15,354 nt of DNA. Source: Candidatus Hydrothermarchaeota archaeon. Lineage in GTDB: Archaea > Hydrothermarchaeota > Hydrothermarchaeia > Hydrothermarchaeales > BMS3B. This document shows, one piece after another, positions 1 through 6,394 of this stretch (its first letter is position 1; each line of letters starts with the position of its first letter). Position numbers and translations under genes: made by a program. The stretch spans positions 1-15,354 of the forward strand of contig WANG01000038.1 in NCBI GenBank assembly GCA_015521945.1. The letters are read 5' to 3'. The notes beneath the pieces are model-generated. The model saw only the letters and a list, made by a program, of their open reading frames with translations, searched no databases and was not told where the DNA came from.

Positions 1-468
1 GATAATGTAGAAGAATGGGTGGGCGAGATACTGAGAAGAGCTAAAGAAGATGCAGAAAAACAAACGTGGATTGAACCAGATGTATTCCTTATGAACGTGT
101 ACTCCATGATAATCGCCAAGATTTCAGACAAAAAGGCTCCAGGTGAGGCAGAGAAGTGGGTGGAGTACATTCTCGGGAGGGCTGAGGAAGAGGCTGAAGA
201 CCTTGGGTACTTCTACTCCGCCCTGCTCTTTCATCTCAGAGGCTCATCCTACGAGTGGCGGAAGCATGCGGTGCTTCAGGGGTGGGCTGGGCGTGCCGAC
301 CGTGCCCGCTATACAAAGGAGGTGGAGGTGTTTGTTCTTGCAACCCTCATGGAGGCTCTCAGGCGCAGGGATGCTGACTTCAGCGCCCTTGCAATGGAGG
401 CGGAGAGGCTCGGACTGGAGGCTCTTAAGATAGTTCTCAAGCACATGCATCATCACACTCCATCATAA
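1..468 (+). CDS. Hypothetical helical protein, 5' partial
   Basis: I do not recognise this protein. The reading frame is open to the first base of the window, so the gene probably begins upstream; the first internal start is a GTG at 19, which would give 149 residues. The product is rich in Glu, Lys, Arg, Ala and Leu and should be almost entirely alpha-helical and soluble, with no signal peptide, membrane segment or Cys motif. It ends in a His-rich stretch (KHMHHHTPS). The stop at 466-468 is followed by a second frame (485-598) that begins with the same 15 bases as 349-363 and encodes a similar helical segment. The true C-terminus may therefore lie in the +1 frame, with a frameshift near 450-465. 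Codon use resembles the rest of the window. The call as a coding region is fairly sure; its function is unknown. Confidence 0.6.
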   Translation, partial: DNVEEWVGEILRRAKEDAEKQTWIEPDVFLMNVYSMIIAKISDKKAPGEAEKWVEYILGRAEEEAEDLGYFYSALLFHLRGSSYEWRKHAVLQGWAGRADRARYTKEVEVFVLATLMEALRRRDADFSALAMEAERLGLEALKIVLKHMHHHTPS

Positions 469-499
469 GGAGAAGCCCGGACTGATGGAGGCTCTCAGG
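349..499 (+). repeat. 15-base direct repeat, two copies
   Basis: ATGGAGGCTCTCAGG occurs exactly at 349-363 and again at 485-499. CGGACTG followed by a GGAGGCTCT-like string also occurs at 411-426 and 478-496. The copies encode MEALR or GL(M)EAL in the frames discussed for the two flanking coding regions. This suggests either an internal helical repeat or a short duplication. Confidence 0.5.
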
Positions 500-598
500 G
501 AAGCCGCTGAGGAAAGCGGCATGGACGCCCTCTCCAGGGCGGCTTCTGCAGATGGCGAGCTGTGGGAGGAGTGGTGCAGGCGCTTTCTTAAAAAGTAG
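485..598 (+). CDS. Small ORF or frameshifted tail of the preceding gene
   Basis: This 37-residue frame starts at ATG 485 and ends with TAG at 596-598. The product starts MEALREAAEESGMDAL and ends RRFLKK, looks helical and has normal codon use for the window. An AAGGAG at 467-472 could be a ribosome binding site, but a 12-base spacing is long. The frame is open upstream to position 434, and its reading through the join (KEKPGLMEALREAAEE) resembles the upstream protein segment LGLEALKIVLKHM. It could be an independent small protein, the tail of the upstream gene after a sequencing or real frameshift, or a decayed duplicate. Its stop abuts the stop of the convergent regulator gene at 599. Confidence 0.35.
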   Translation: MEALREAAEESGMDALSRAASADGELWEEWCRRFLKK

Positions 599-880
599 CT
601 ACTCCAGGCAGGAATCCAGCTCCCTCTTGAGCCTGAATATCTCCCCCGGCAGGGTTTTAAGAAAATCCTCAGCCCTGCTCTCCGTAACCGCTCCCTGGGG
701 TGAGGGCTTTATTATCCCCTCCCGCTCAAGCACCCGCAGGGAGTAGCGCACCCTGTGCTGGGGTATCCCGCTGAGCTCCGAGAGCTTTATTATCCCCACG
801 GGCTCGTGCTCCTTCACCAGGCGAAGTATCCTCACGTGCCTGCACAGCAGCTCAATCTCCCGCCTGACGTTCTCCAGCAT
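599..880 (-). CDS. Small winged-helix transcriptional regulator
   Basis: This 93-residue protein from ATG 880 has a winged helix-turn-helix at about residues 15-62. It contains HVRILRLVKEHEPVGIIKL, then a recognition-helix region with SGIPQHRVRYSLRVLEREG, then a wing (GIIKPSPQGAV). The last 25 residues (EDFLKTLPGEIFRLKREL) look like a coiled-coil dimerisation helix. An in-frame ATG at 911-913 would add 11 residues, but it would put the apparent TATA-like element inside the gene, so I prefer 880. The gene diverges from aroA and shares its promoter region, so it may regulate itself or aroA; that is inference. An A5 run at 590-594 gives a T-tract on its strand just past the stop and may help terminate transcription. 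I see no ligand-binding domain. Confidence 0.75.
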   Translation of the reverse strand: MLENVRREIELLCRHVRILRLVKEHEPVGIIKLSELSGIPQHRVRYSLRVLEREGIIKPSPQGAVTESRAEDFLKTLPGEIFRLKRELDSCLE

Positions 881-888
881 GCCGCTCG

Positions 889-919
889 TAAAAGTATTTA
901 ACCCCCATCCCATATATCC
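889..919. promoter_or_regulatory. Interleaved divergent TATA-like elements
   Basis: On the plus strand, TAAAAGTATTTAA (889-901) is centred about 34 bases before the aroA ATG and predicts a start near 923 with a leader of about 9 bases. On the minus strand, GGATATATG (919-911) predicts a start near 888, about 8 bases before the regulator ATG at 880. Neither gene has a Shine-Dalgarno motif, which fits near-leaderless mRNAs. The two boxes are about 17 bp apart, so initiation complexes could not occupy both at once. The element calls are by eye. Confidence 0.5.
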
Positions 920-931
920 TTAGCGGTTGCC

Positions 932-2209
932 ATGATAGCTGTGATTTACGGCAGGTGCGGGGCAGAGGGAAGCGCCCGCGCGCCCCCCTCCAAGAGCTAC
1001 ACCCACCGCGCCTTCGTGGCTGCGGGGCTGGCGGAGGGGCGCTCGGTGGTGAAGAGCTGGCTCAGAGCCGCCGACACCCTGGCAACCCTCAGGGGGATGC
1101 GCAGCTTCGGCGCCCGGGTGCTGGAGGAGGAGCCGGCGGTGGTGGAGGGGGTTGGAGGAAGACCTGCGTCTCCGGGGGTAATAGACTGCGGCAACTCGGG
1201 CACCACCCTGAGGCTCCTCACGGGGGTGGCAGCCCTTGACGGTGAGGCGGTGCTCACAGGGGATGAGTCCCTGCAGAGGCGCCCCGTGGAGCCCCTGCTT
1301 GAGGCTCTGCGCACCTTGGGGGTGGAGGCTGAGGCGGTGCGCCGCAACGGGTGTCCCCCAGTGCGGGTGAAGGGGGGCGGCATAAGGGGGGGCAGGGTTG
1401 AGCTTCCCGGGAACATAAGCTCCCAGTTCGTCTCCTCCCTGCTGATGGCTGCACCCTGCGCCGAGGATGCGGTGGAGGTGAGCATAACAACGGAGCTCAA
1501 GTCAAAGCCCTACGTTGACCTGACCCTGCAGGTAATGGAGAGCTTCGGGGCGGTGGTGGAGCGGCGCGGGTACCGCTGGTTCAGGGTGGAGCCAGGTGGG
1601 TACAGGGGGAGAACCTACAGGGTGGAGGGGGACTACTCCTCAGCCGCCTTCCTGCTCGCCCTGCCGGCGGTGGCGGGGGGCGAGGTTGAGGTGAGGAACC
1701 TCACTATGGGCTCCCTGCAGGCGGACAGGGCGATACTTGACATCCTGAGAGCCGCAGGGGCGGAGGTGAGGGAGCGCAGGGGTGCGGTGGTGGTGAGGGG
1801 AGACGGGCGCCCAGCGGGCTTTGAGGCTGAGCTCTCGGACTCGCCAGACCTGCTGCCGGTAGCCACCGCCATAGCATGCTGCGCCGAGGGAACCTCAAGG
1901 CTCTACGGCGCCGAGCATGCACGGTACAAGGAGAGCGACAGGATAAGCACCTGCGCCGCCGAGTTCTCAAAGTTCGGGGCGAGGGTGGAGGAGAGGAGGG
2001 ACGGGCTGAGCGTCGTGGGCACCAGGCTGCGAGGGGCGGAGGTGAGCTCCCACGGCGACCACCGCCTGGCGATGGCGCTGAGCGTGGCTGCGGTGGCTGC
2101 GGAGGGGAAGAGCACCATCTCGGGTGCGGAGTGCGTGGACGTCTCCTTCCCGGGGTTCTTCAGCATCCTCAGAGCCCTTCTGCCGCCCGGAAGGCTGGTG
2201 CTCAAATAG
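932..2209 (+). CDS. aroA: 3-phosphoshikimate 1-carboxyvinyltransferase (EPSP synthase)
   Basis: The enzyme joins phosphoenolpyruvate to shikimate 3-phosphate, the sixth step of the shikimate pathway, in the cytoplasm. The 425-residue length is normal. Family motifs are in order: PPSKSYTHR (Lys21, Arg26), CGNSGTTLRLL from Cys86, LQRRPVEPLL, SSQFVSSLLMAAP, GDYSSAAFLLALPA, then DSPDLLP at 303-309, where Asp306 matches the catalytic Asp313 of the E. coli enzyme. KESDR at 333-337 and GDHRLAMA with Asp376 and Arg378 form the PEP-binding end. All key residues appear intact. The ATG at 932 starts directly before conserved sequence and lacks a ribosome binding site, in keeping with a short leader. The gene stands alone rather than in an aro operon; the divergent neighbour is a small HTH regulator. 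The T-run just after the stop (2210-2214) may serve as terminator and as TATA box of the next gene. Confidence 0.96.
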   Translation: MIAVIYGRCGAEGSARAPPSKSYTHRAFVAAGLAEGRSVVKSWLRAADTLATLRGMRSFGARVLEEEPAVVEGVGGRPASPGVIDCGNSGTTLRLLTGVAALDGEAVLTGDESLQRRPVEPLLEALRTLGVEAEAVRRNGCPPVRVKGGGIRGGRVELPGNISSQFVSSLLMAAPCAEDAVEVSITTELKSKPYVDLTLQVMESFGAVVERRGYRWFRVEPGGYRGRTYRVEGDYSSAAFLLALPAVAGGEVEVRNLTMGSLQADRAILDILRAAGAEVRERRGAVVVRGDGRPAGFEAELSDSPDLLPVATAIACCAEGTSRLYGAEHARYKESDRISTCAAEFSKFGARVEERRDGLSVVGTRLRGAEVSSHGDHRLAMALSVAAVAAEGKSTISGAECVDVSFPGFFSILRALLPPGRLVLK

Positions 2210-2220
2210 TTTTTATATTG
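2210..2220 (+). promoter_or_regulatory. TATA box for the zinc-ribbon/EF-1beta genes
   Basis: TTTTTATATTG lies immediately after the aroA stop. Its centre predicts a transcript start near 2241, 24 bases before the ATG at 2265. The T5 run could also act as an intrinsic terminator for aroA, so the two functions may share bases. Confidence 0.5.
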
Positions 2221-2264
2221 TTACCCGCGGCTTCATGGGAGGCTTCAAACCCTGGAGGCGTGGT

Positions 2265-2426
2265 ATGGAAGGTCCTACGTGCGTTTCATGCGGTGTGTAT
2301 GTGGAGGCAGGCGGCGGTAACGTTCGCTTCCCGTGCCCCGAGTGCGGGAGCATGATAGTGCGCTGCAGGCGGTGCAGAAAGCTGGGCAGAAGGTACGCAT
2401 GCGAGTGCGGCTTTTCAGGACCGTGA
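2265..2426 (+). CDS. Zn-ribbon protein of the HVO_2753/COG2888 family
   Basis: This 53-residue protein has two zinc ribbons: CVSC with CPEC, then CRRC with CEC, ending in the family tail CGFSGP. That pattern matches archaeal COG2888 proteins (DUF1610), described as predicted RNA-binding proteins linked to translation; the Haloferax member HVO_2753 has the same architecture. The start at ATG 2265 is chosen because GGAGG at 2254-2258 sits 6 bases upstream and the first Cys pair follows at once. A longer in-frame extension back to 2124 would overlap aroA and resembles nothing. The EF-1beta gene follows 9 bases later, an arrangement common in archaea, so the two are probably co-transcribed. The exact molecular role is unknown. 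Confidence 0.85.
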   Translation: MEGPTCVSCGVYVEAGGGNVRFPCPECGSMIVRCRRCRKLGRRYACECGFSGP

Positions 2427-2435
2427 GGTGGGCAG

Positions 2436-2696
2436 ATGGCAGAGGTGCTTGTGAGGGTTAAGCTCTTTCCGGAGAGCCCGGAGACGGAGCTTGGAGAGCT
2501 GGTTGAGAGGGTCTCAAAGCTGGGGTTCAGGGTGAACGCCACAAGGGAGGAGCCCATTGCCTTCGGGCTGAAGGCGCTGGTGGCTGAGTTTGTGGTGCCG
2601 GATGCCGAGGGTGAGGCTGAGAAGCTGGAGGAGAGGCTCAGGCAGGTTGAGGGTGTGGGGGAGCTTGAGGTGATGGAGGTACACCGCCTGCTGTAG
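2436..2696 (+). CDS. ef1B: Translation elongation factor 1-beta
   Basis: Archaeal EF-1beta is the guanine-nucleotide exchange factor that recycles aEF-1alpha from GDP to GTP form. The 86-residue size matches the archaeal family, which consists only of the catalytic ferredoxin-like fold. Family features include the opening MAEVLVRVKLFPESPETEL, the central block PIAFGLKALVAEFVVPD, and the terminal GVGELEVMEVHRL. The start at ATG 2436 follows a GAGGTG-like ribosome binding site. It forms a likely two-gene transcript with the zinc-ribbon gene upstream, which suits a joint role in translation. Confidence 0.95.
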   Translation: MAEVLVRVKLFPESPETELGELVERVSKLGFRVNATREEPIAFGLKALVAEFVVPDAEGEAEKLEERLRQVEGVGELEVMEVHRLL

Positions 2697-2701
2697 GAGG
2701 A

Positions 2702-2709
2702 TTAATAAG
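2702..2709 (+). promoter_or_regulatory. TATA box of the cbiDET operon
   Basis: TTAATAAG is centred about 27 bases before the cbiD ATG at 2732. No Shine-Dalgarno sequence precedes that ATG, so the operon mRNA is probably leaderless. Confidence 0.5.
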
Positions 2710-2731
2710 CCGGCGGGTTGCATTTTAGTGC

Positions 2732-3796
2732 ATGCGCTACGGGTACACCACGGGTACCTGCGCAGCCGCTGCTGCCAAGGCTGCGTGCATGGCGCTGCTG
2801 GGTGAGTTTCCAGAGGAGGTGTGCATAACCCTGCCCTCGGGGAGGAGGGCGTGCATGAGGGTGGCTGAGGTTGAGCTCACCGGGAGCTCGGCGAGGGCGT
2901 GCGTGGTTAAGGATGCGGGGGATGACCCGGATGTTACGCACGGGGTTAAGGTGTGCGCGGAGGTTGCGCCGGGCGGTGAGGAGGTTGTGGTCAGGGGTGG
3001 CGAGGGGGTCGGCACGGTGACGAAGCCGGGGCTGGGGATTGAGGTGGGGGAGAGCGCCATAACTGAGGTGCCCAGGAGGATGATTGTGCAGGCGGTGCGG
3101 GAGGTGCTCGGAGGGGGTGCGGAGGTTGTGGTTTCAATACCGGGAGGTGAGGAGCTCGCCAGGCGCACCATGAACCCGAAGCTTGGAATAGTCGGCGGTC
3201 TCTCGGTGCTCGGAACCACGGGCGTGGTGGTGCCCTGGAGCGAGTCCGCCCTGCTGCGCTCCCTGGAGAAGCAGGTGGGGGTTGCCATCGCCTCGGGCTT
3301 CAGGGAGGTGGTGCTAACCCCGGGCAGGATGGGGGAGAGGTACGCCCTCAAGAGGGGTGTGCCGGAGGATGCGGTTGTGCAGTGCGGAAACTACGTGGGG
3401 TACATGCTTGACAGGTGCGCCGTGGAGGGTGCCGAGGGGGTGGTGGTGTGCGGGCATGCGGGCAAGCTGGTCAAGCTCGCCGCAGGGGTGTTCTGCACCC
3501 ACAGCAGGGTTGCGGATGCCAGGCTGGAGACGCTCACCGCCCACGCGGCATGGTGCGGCGCTCCCGGGAGGGTGCTGAGGGGGCTAAGAAAGTGCGCCAC
3601 CGTGGAGGAGGGGGTGGAGGTGCTCCTCAGGGAGGGGCTTGAGGTGGTGCTCACCTCGGTGGCGGAGGAGGCGGCGAGGAGGTGCAGGGAGCGGGCTGGC
3701 ATAAGGGTGAGCGTGGTCATGCTGAACACCAACCTGGTGCCGGTGGCGTGGGATGCGGAGGCTGGTGAGAGCAGATGGGGAAGGTGCTTGTTGTAG
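2732..3796 (+). CDS. cbiD: Cobalt-precorrin-5B C1-methyltransferase
   Basis: CbiD methylates C1 of the corrin ring using S-adenosylmethionine in the anaerobic (early cobalt insertion) route to cobamides. The 354-residue protein opens with the family signature RYGYTTGTCAAAAAKAA, followed by DAGDDPDVTHG near residue 62, and NPKLGIVGGLSVLGTTGVV near the centre. The C-terminal half holds VVVCGHAGKLVKLAAGVF, also typical. The length fits the family. ATG 2732 places the signature at the very N-terminus, and a TATA-like box 27 bases upstream suggests a leaderless message. The 3' end overlaps cbiE by 22 bases, which points to translational coupling. Cobamides serve methyl transfer in methanogens; that context is inferred from the organism guess. 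Confidence 0.95.
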   Translation: MRYGYTTGTCAAAAAKAACMALLGEFPEEVCITLPSGRRACMRVAEVELTGSSARACVVKDAGDDPDVTHGVKVCAEVAPGGEEVVVRGGEGVGTVTKPGLGIEVGESAITEVPRRMIVQAVREVLGGGAEVVVSIPGGEELARRTMNPKLGIVGGLSVLGTTGVVVPWSESALLRSLEKQVGVAIASGFREVVLTPGRMGERYALKRGVPEDAVVQCGNYVGYMLDRCAVEGAEGVVVCGHAGKLVKLAAGVFCTHSRVADARLETLTAHAAWCGAPGRVLRGLRKCATVEEGVEVLLREGLEVVLTSVAEEAARRCRERAGIRVSVVMLNTNLVPVAWDAEAGESRWGRCLL

Positions 3797-4395
3797 GTGT
3801 GGGCGCGGGAAGGGAGCACCTGACTCCGGAGGCGGCGCAGGCAATAGCCTCAGCCAAGGCGTTTGCGGGGGGCAGGGAGGCGCTGAGGGTGGCTCCGCAG
3901 GGCATGCCCACCCACGAGATACGGAACATAGAGGATGCCCTGAGGTTCGTGGAGGAGCACCTGAGCTCGGGTAACGTGGCGGTTCTGACCTCCGGGGACT
4001 CAACCCTGTACAGCATCCTGGAGGTGCTCAGGAGGCGTCTGGGTGAGGAGGTGCTGGAGGTGGTGCCGGGGGTGAGCTGGGTGCAGGTGTGCTTTGCCAG
4101 GCTGAAGCGGTGCTGGAACGGGGTGAGGGTGCTCAGCCTGCACGGGAGGAGCCTGGAGGAGCTCGGGGAGCTCTCCGGGGATGTGGCGATACTCTGCGAC
4201 CCCACAAATACGCCCCAGAGGGTGGCGGCGCACCTGCTGGAGCTGGTGGGGGACAGGAGGTGCGCGGTTTGCGATTGCCTCTGCTCCCCCGGGGAGAGGG
4301 TGGTGGTGGGGTGGCTGAGCGAGGTGGCCGGGATGCGCTTCAGCGGCAGGAGCGTGATGGTGGTGTGGGATGAGGCTCCCAGGGATAAAGGATGA
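3775..4395 (+). CDS. cbiE: Cobalt-precorrin-7 C5-methyltransferase
   Basis: CbiE is a SAM-dependent tetrapyrrole methylase that methylates C5 of the precorrin ring. The 206-residue protein has the family N-terminus KVLVVGVGAG with LTPEA after it, where most relatives have G-x-GPG, and SGDSTLYS at 73-80, where most have SGDPxxYS; both sites therefore depart a little from consensus. The central VVPGVSWVQVCFARL and ILCDPTNTPQRVA blocks support the assignment to CbiE rather than other tetrapyrrole methylases. The gene overlaps cbiD by 22 bases and cbiT by 26 bases. CbiE and CbiT act together and are fused as CobL in many bacteria; here they are separate overlapping genes. Confidence 0.92.
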   Translation: MGKVLVVGVGAGREHLTPEAAQAIASAKAFAGGREALRVAPQGMPTHEIRNIEDALRFVEEHLSSGNVAVLTSGDSTLYSILEVLRRRLGEEVLEVVPGVSWVQVCFARLKRCWNGVRVLSLHGRSLEELGELSGDVAILCDPTNTPQRVAAHLLELVGDRRCAVCDCLCSPGERVVVGWLSEVAGMRFSGRSVMVVWDEAPRDKG

Positions 4396-4918
4396 GGAGT
4401 TTGAGCGCGCCCGTGTGCCCATGACCAAGCGGGAGGTGCGCATGGTGGCGCTGTGCATGCTCGCCCCCGAGAGGGGGCAGGTCGCCTACGACATAGGCGC
4501 CGGAACGGGGAGCGTGAGCGTTGAGCTCGCCCTGATGGGGGCGAGGGTGTACGCGGTGGAGAAGCGCAGGGAGGCTGCGGAGCTGGTGAGGCGCAACCTG
4601 CGCAGGTTCGGGGTCAGTGGGGAGGTGGTGCTGGGGGAGGCGCCCGAGGCGCTTGAGAGCCTGCCCGAGCCCCAGCGGGTGTTCATAGGGGGGAGCGGGG
4701 GCAGGATGGAGGAGATAGCCGCGCACTTAGCGGAGAGGCTCGGGGATGGGGGCAGGGTGGTTGCCACGGCGGTTACCCTGAGCACCTTAGAGAGCGCCCT
4801 CAGAGCCTTTGAGAGGGAGGGGTTCGCCACAGAGGTGGTGCTGGCGAGCTTCGCAAGGGTGGAGAGGGGCATGATGAGAGCCCTCAACCCCGTGTTCGTA
4901 CTCTCCGCAGAGAGGTGA
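4370..4918 (+). CDS. cbiT: Cobalt-precorrin-6B C15-methyltransferase (decarboxylating)
   Basis: CbiT methylates C15 and removes the C12 acetate carboxyl group during corrin formation. The 182-residue protein has a class I methyltransferase fold: PMTKREVR near residue 17, SAM motif I DIGAGTGSVSVE at 41-52, acidic Glu64 at the end of strand 2, and VFIGGSGG at 104-111, the CbiT hallmark. C-terminal GMMRALNPVFVLS is also typical. ATG 4370 lies inside the end of cbiE (26-base overlap), so translation is probably coupled. It is the last gene of the cluster; the remaining cbi genes (C, F, G, H, L and others) are not in this window. Confidence 0.95.
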   Translation: MRLPGIKDEEFERARVPMTKREVRMVALCMLAPERGQVAYDIGAGTGSVSVELALMGARVYAVEKRREAAELVRRNLRRFGVSGEVVLGEAPEALESLPEPQRVFIGGSGGRMEEIAAHLAERLGDGGRVVATAVTLSTLESALRAFEREGFATEVVLASFARVERGMMRALNPVFVLSAER

Positions 4919-4928
4919 GTTTTCCAAG

Positions 4929-4937
4929 AATATTTAA
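4929..4937 (+). promoter_or_regulatory. TATA box of the ribosomal/RNA polymerase supercluster
   Basis: AATATTTAA begins 11 bases after the cbiT stop and predicts a transcript start near 4959. That leaves a leader of about 49 bases before the S13 ATG at 5008. The leader ends in a good GGAGG ribosome binding site at 4999-5003. It is the only convincing TATA-like box I see ahead of the 13-gene cluster. Confidence 0.55.
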
Positions 4938-5007
4938 CATGATAACTTTCTGGCTACGGAAGCCTGATTCTGGTCACGCACCAACAAGGCGAGCCAGCGG
5001 AGGAAGC

Positions 5008-5463
5008 ATGGTGGCGAAGGAAGAGTTCAAGTACCTGGTGAGAATAGGTGGCATGGACATAGACGGGAACAAGAAGGTGCCCGTGGGCCTGGCGCTGATA
5101 AAGGGTATCGGGATGAGAACGGGAGAGGTGCTGTGCAGGCTGGCGAGGGTTAACCCGGAGAAGAGGATTGGATACCTGACGGAGAAGGAGATAGAGAGGC
5201 TGAACGCGCTTATTGAGGATTTCCACAACAAGAAGGTGCCGAGCTGGCTGTTCAACATGAGGAAGGACTACGAGACAGGCAGGGACCTGCACCTTACCGG
5301 TGCGGAGCTTGAGATGGCTCTGAGGGAGACCCTGAACCGCCTGAAGAAGATACGCAGCTACCGCGGGATAAGGCACGAGCTCGGACTGCCTGTCAGAGGA
5401 CAGCGCACCCGCACGGGATTCAGGAGAGGCGTAACCGTGGGTGTGTCCAAGAGGAAGAAGTAG
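5008..5463 (+). CDS. rps13: 30S ribosomal protein S13
   Basis: S13 sits in the head of the small subunit and contacts the 50S subunit and P-site tRNA. The 151-residue product contains YLVRIGGMDIDGNKKV, the helix-two-turn-helix region ALIKGIGMRTGEVLC, the archaeal insertion NKKVPSWLFNMRKDYETG, and the C-terminal RNA-binding tail RGQRTRTGFRRG ending KRKK. The frame is open back to 4915, but the leader segment is unlike S13, and GGAGG at 4999-5003 supports ATG 5008 (a GTG at 5011 is also possible). It opens the information-processing supercluster, with rps4 10 bases downstream, as in most euryarchaea. Confidence 0.96.
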   Translation: MVAKEEFKYLVRIGGMDIDGNKKVPVGLALIKGIGMRTGEVLCRLARVNPEKRIGYLTEKEIERLNALIEDFHNKKVPSWLFNMRKDYETGRDLHLTGAELEMALRETLNRLKKIRSYRGIRHELGLPVRGQRTRTGFRRGVTVGVSKRKK

Positions 5464-5473
5464 GTGAGCCCGC

Positions 5474-5998
5474 ATGGGAGACCCCAGGAGAATCAGGAAG
5501 AAGTACTCAACACCGCCCCATCCCTGGCAGAAGGACAGGATTGAGGAGGAGAGAAAGCTTCTCAGGGAGTACGGGCTTAAGAACAAGCGTGAGCTGTGGA
5601 GAGCCACGGCTATCCTCAGGAACATACGCAGGCAGGTCAGGGAGCTGCTGGGCAGGCAGGATGAGATGGCTGAGAGGCAGAAGAGGATGCTGCTGGAGAG
5701 GCTGAGGAGGCTCAGCCTGGCGGATGAGAACACCGTGCTTGACGATATCCTGTCGCTGACCGTCAGGGACGTGCTGGAGCGCAGGCTTCAGACCTTAGTT
5801 TACAGGAAGGGGCTGGCGCACACCATCAAGCAGGCGAGGCAGTTCATAGTGCACGGGCACATCAGCGTGGGAGGCAGGAAGGTCACGGCTCCGAGCTACT
5901 TAGTGCTCAGGGATGAGGAGGACACCATCACCTTCACCGAGGGCTCGCCGGTTGCTGCCCTCAAGCCCGCATCTGCCGGTGAGGAGGTGGCGGCATGA
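5474..5998 (+). CDS. rps4: 30S ribosomal protein S4
   Basis: S4 is a primary 16S rRNA-binding assembly protein. The 174-residue archaeal-type protein starts MGDPRRIRKKYSTPPHPW, has a long basic helical region (LWRATAILRNIRRQVREL), and carries an S4 RNA-binding domain at about residues 104-165 (RRLQTLVYRKGLAHTIKQAR, then FIVHGHISVGGRKVTAPSY). It ends in an acidic-alanine tail. The stop overlaps the S11 start in an ATGA at 5995-5998, so the two are translationally coupled. Confidence 0.97.
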   Translation: MGDPRRIRKKYSTPPHPWQKDRIEEERKLLREYGLKNKRELWRATAILRNIRRQVRELLGRQDEMAERQKRMLLERLRRLSLADENTVLDDILSLTVRDVLERRLQTLVYRKGLAHTIKQARQFIVHGHISVGGRKVTAPSYLVLRDEEDTITFTEGSPVAALKPASAGEEVAA

Positions 5999-6393
5999 GC
6001 GCGAAGAAGAAGGAGCACTGGGGCATCGCCCACATATACTCCTCCTTCAACAACACCATAATCCACATAACCGACCTCACGGGTGCCGAGACCATCAGCA
6101 GGTGGTCGGGCGGCAGAATAGTGAGAGCCCACAGGGACGAGTCCTCGCCCTACGCCGCCATGCAGGCGGCGATGCGTGCCGCCGAGGAGGCGATGGAGAA
6201 GGGAATCGTGGGGGTGCACATCAAGGTGAGGGCACCCGGAGGGAGCGGTCCCAAGACCCCCGGACCTGGGGCGCAGCCGGCGATACGGGCGCTGGCGAGG
6301 GCTGGGCTCAAGATAGGCAGGATTGAGGATGTTACTCCGATACCCCACGACGGCACCAAGAGGAAAGGAGGAAGACGCGGGAGGAGAGTGTGA
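5995..6393 (+). CDS. rps11: 30S ribosomal protein S11
   Basis: S11 lies on the platform of the small subunit and helps shape the mRNA exit region. The 132-residue product has the family blocks WGIAHIYSSFNNTIIHITDL, SPYAAMQAAMRAAEEA, IKVRAPGGSGPKTPGPGAQ and the terminal DVTPIPHDGTKRKGGRRG. It starts at ATG 5995, overlapping the S4 stop by 4 bases. The rpoD start codon follows one base after its stop, so expression is presumably coupled across the cluster. Confidence 0.97.
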   Translation: MSAKKKEHWGIAHIYSSFNNTIIHITDLTGAETISRWSGGRIVRAHRDESSPYAAMQAAMRAAEEAMEKGIVGVHIKVRAPGGSGPKTPGPGAQPAIRALARAGLKIGRIEDVTPIPHDGTKRKGGRRGRRV

Positions 6394-6394
6394 G

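Noticed and set aside
881..913. A longer N-terminus for the small regulator starting at ATG 913
   Set aside because: It would put the plus-strand TATA-like box and the predicted minus-strand transcript start inside the coding region, and the 11 added residues do not look like part of the fold.
2124..2264. A 47-residue N-terminal extension of the zinc-ribbon protein
   Set aside because: It overlaps the end of aroA and the TATA box; GGAGG at 2254-2258 supports ATG 2265, and the family size is about 55-60 residues.
2737..3351. A 204-residue open frame on the minus strand
   Set aside because: It is antisense to the conserved core of cbiD and has a low-complexity Ser/Thr/Pro composition.
4954..5733. 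A 259-residue open frame on the minus strand
   Set aside because: It is the antisense of S13 and S4, and its Leu/Ser-rich product resembles translated complementary strand rather than a membrane protein.
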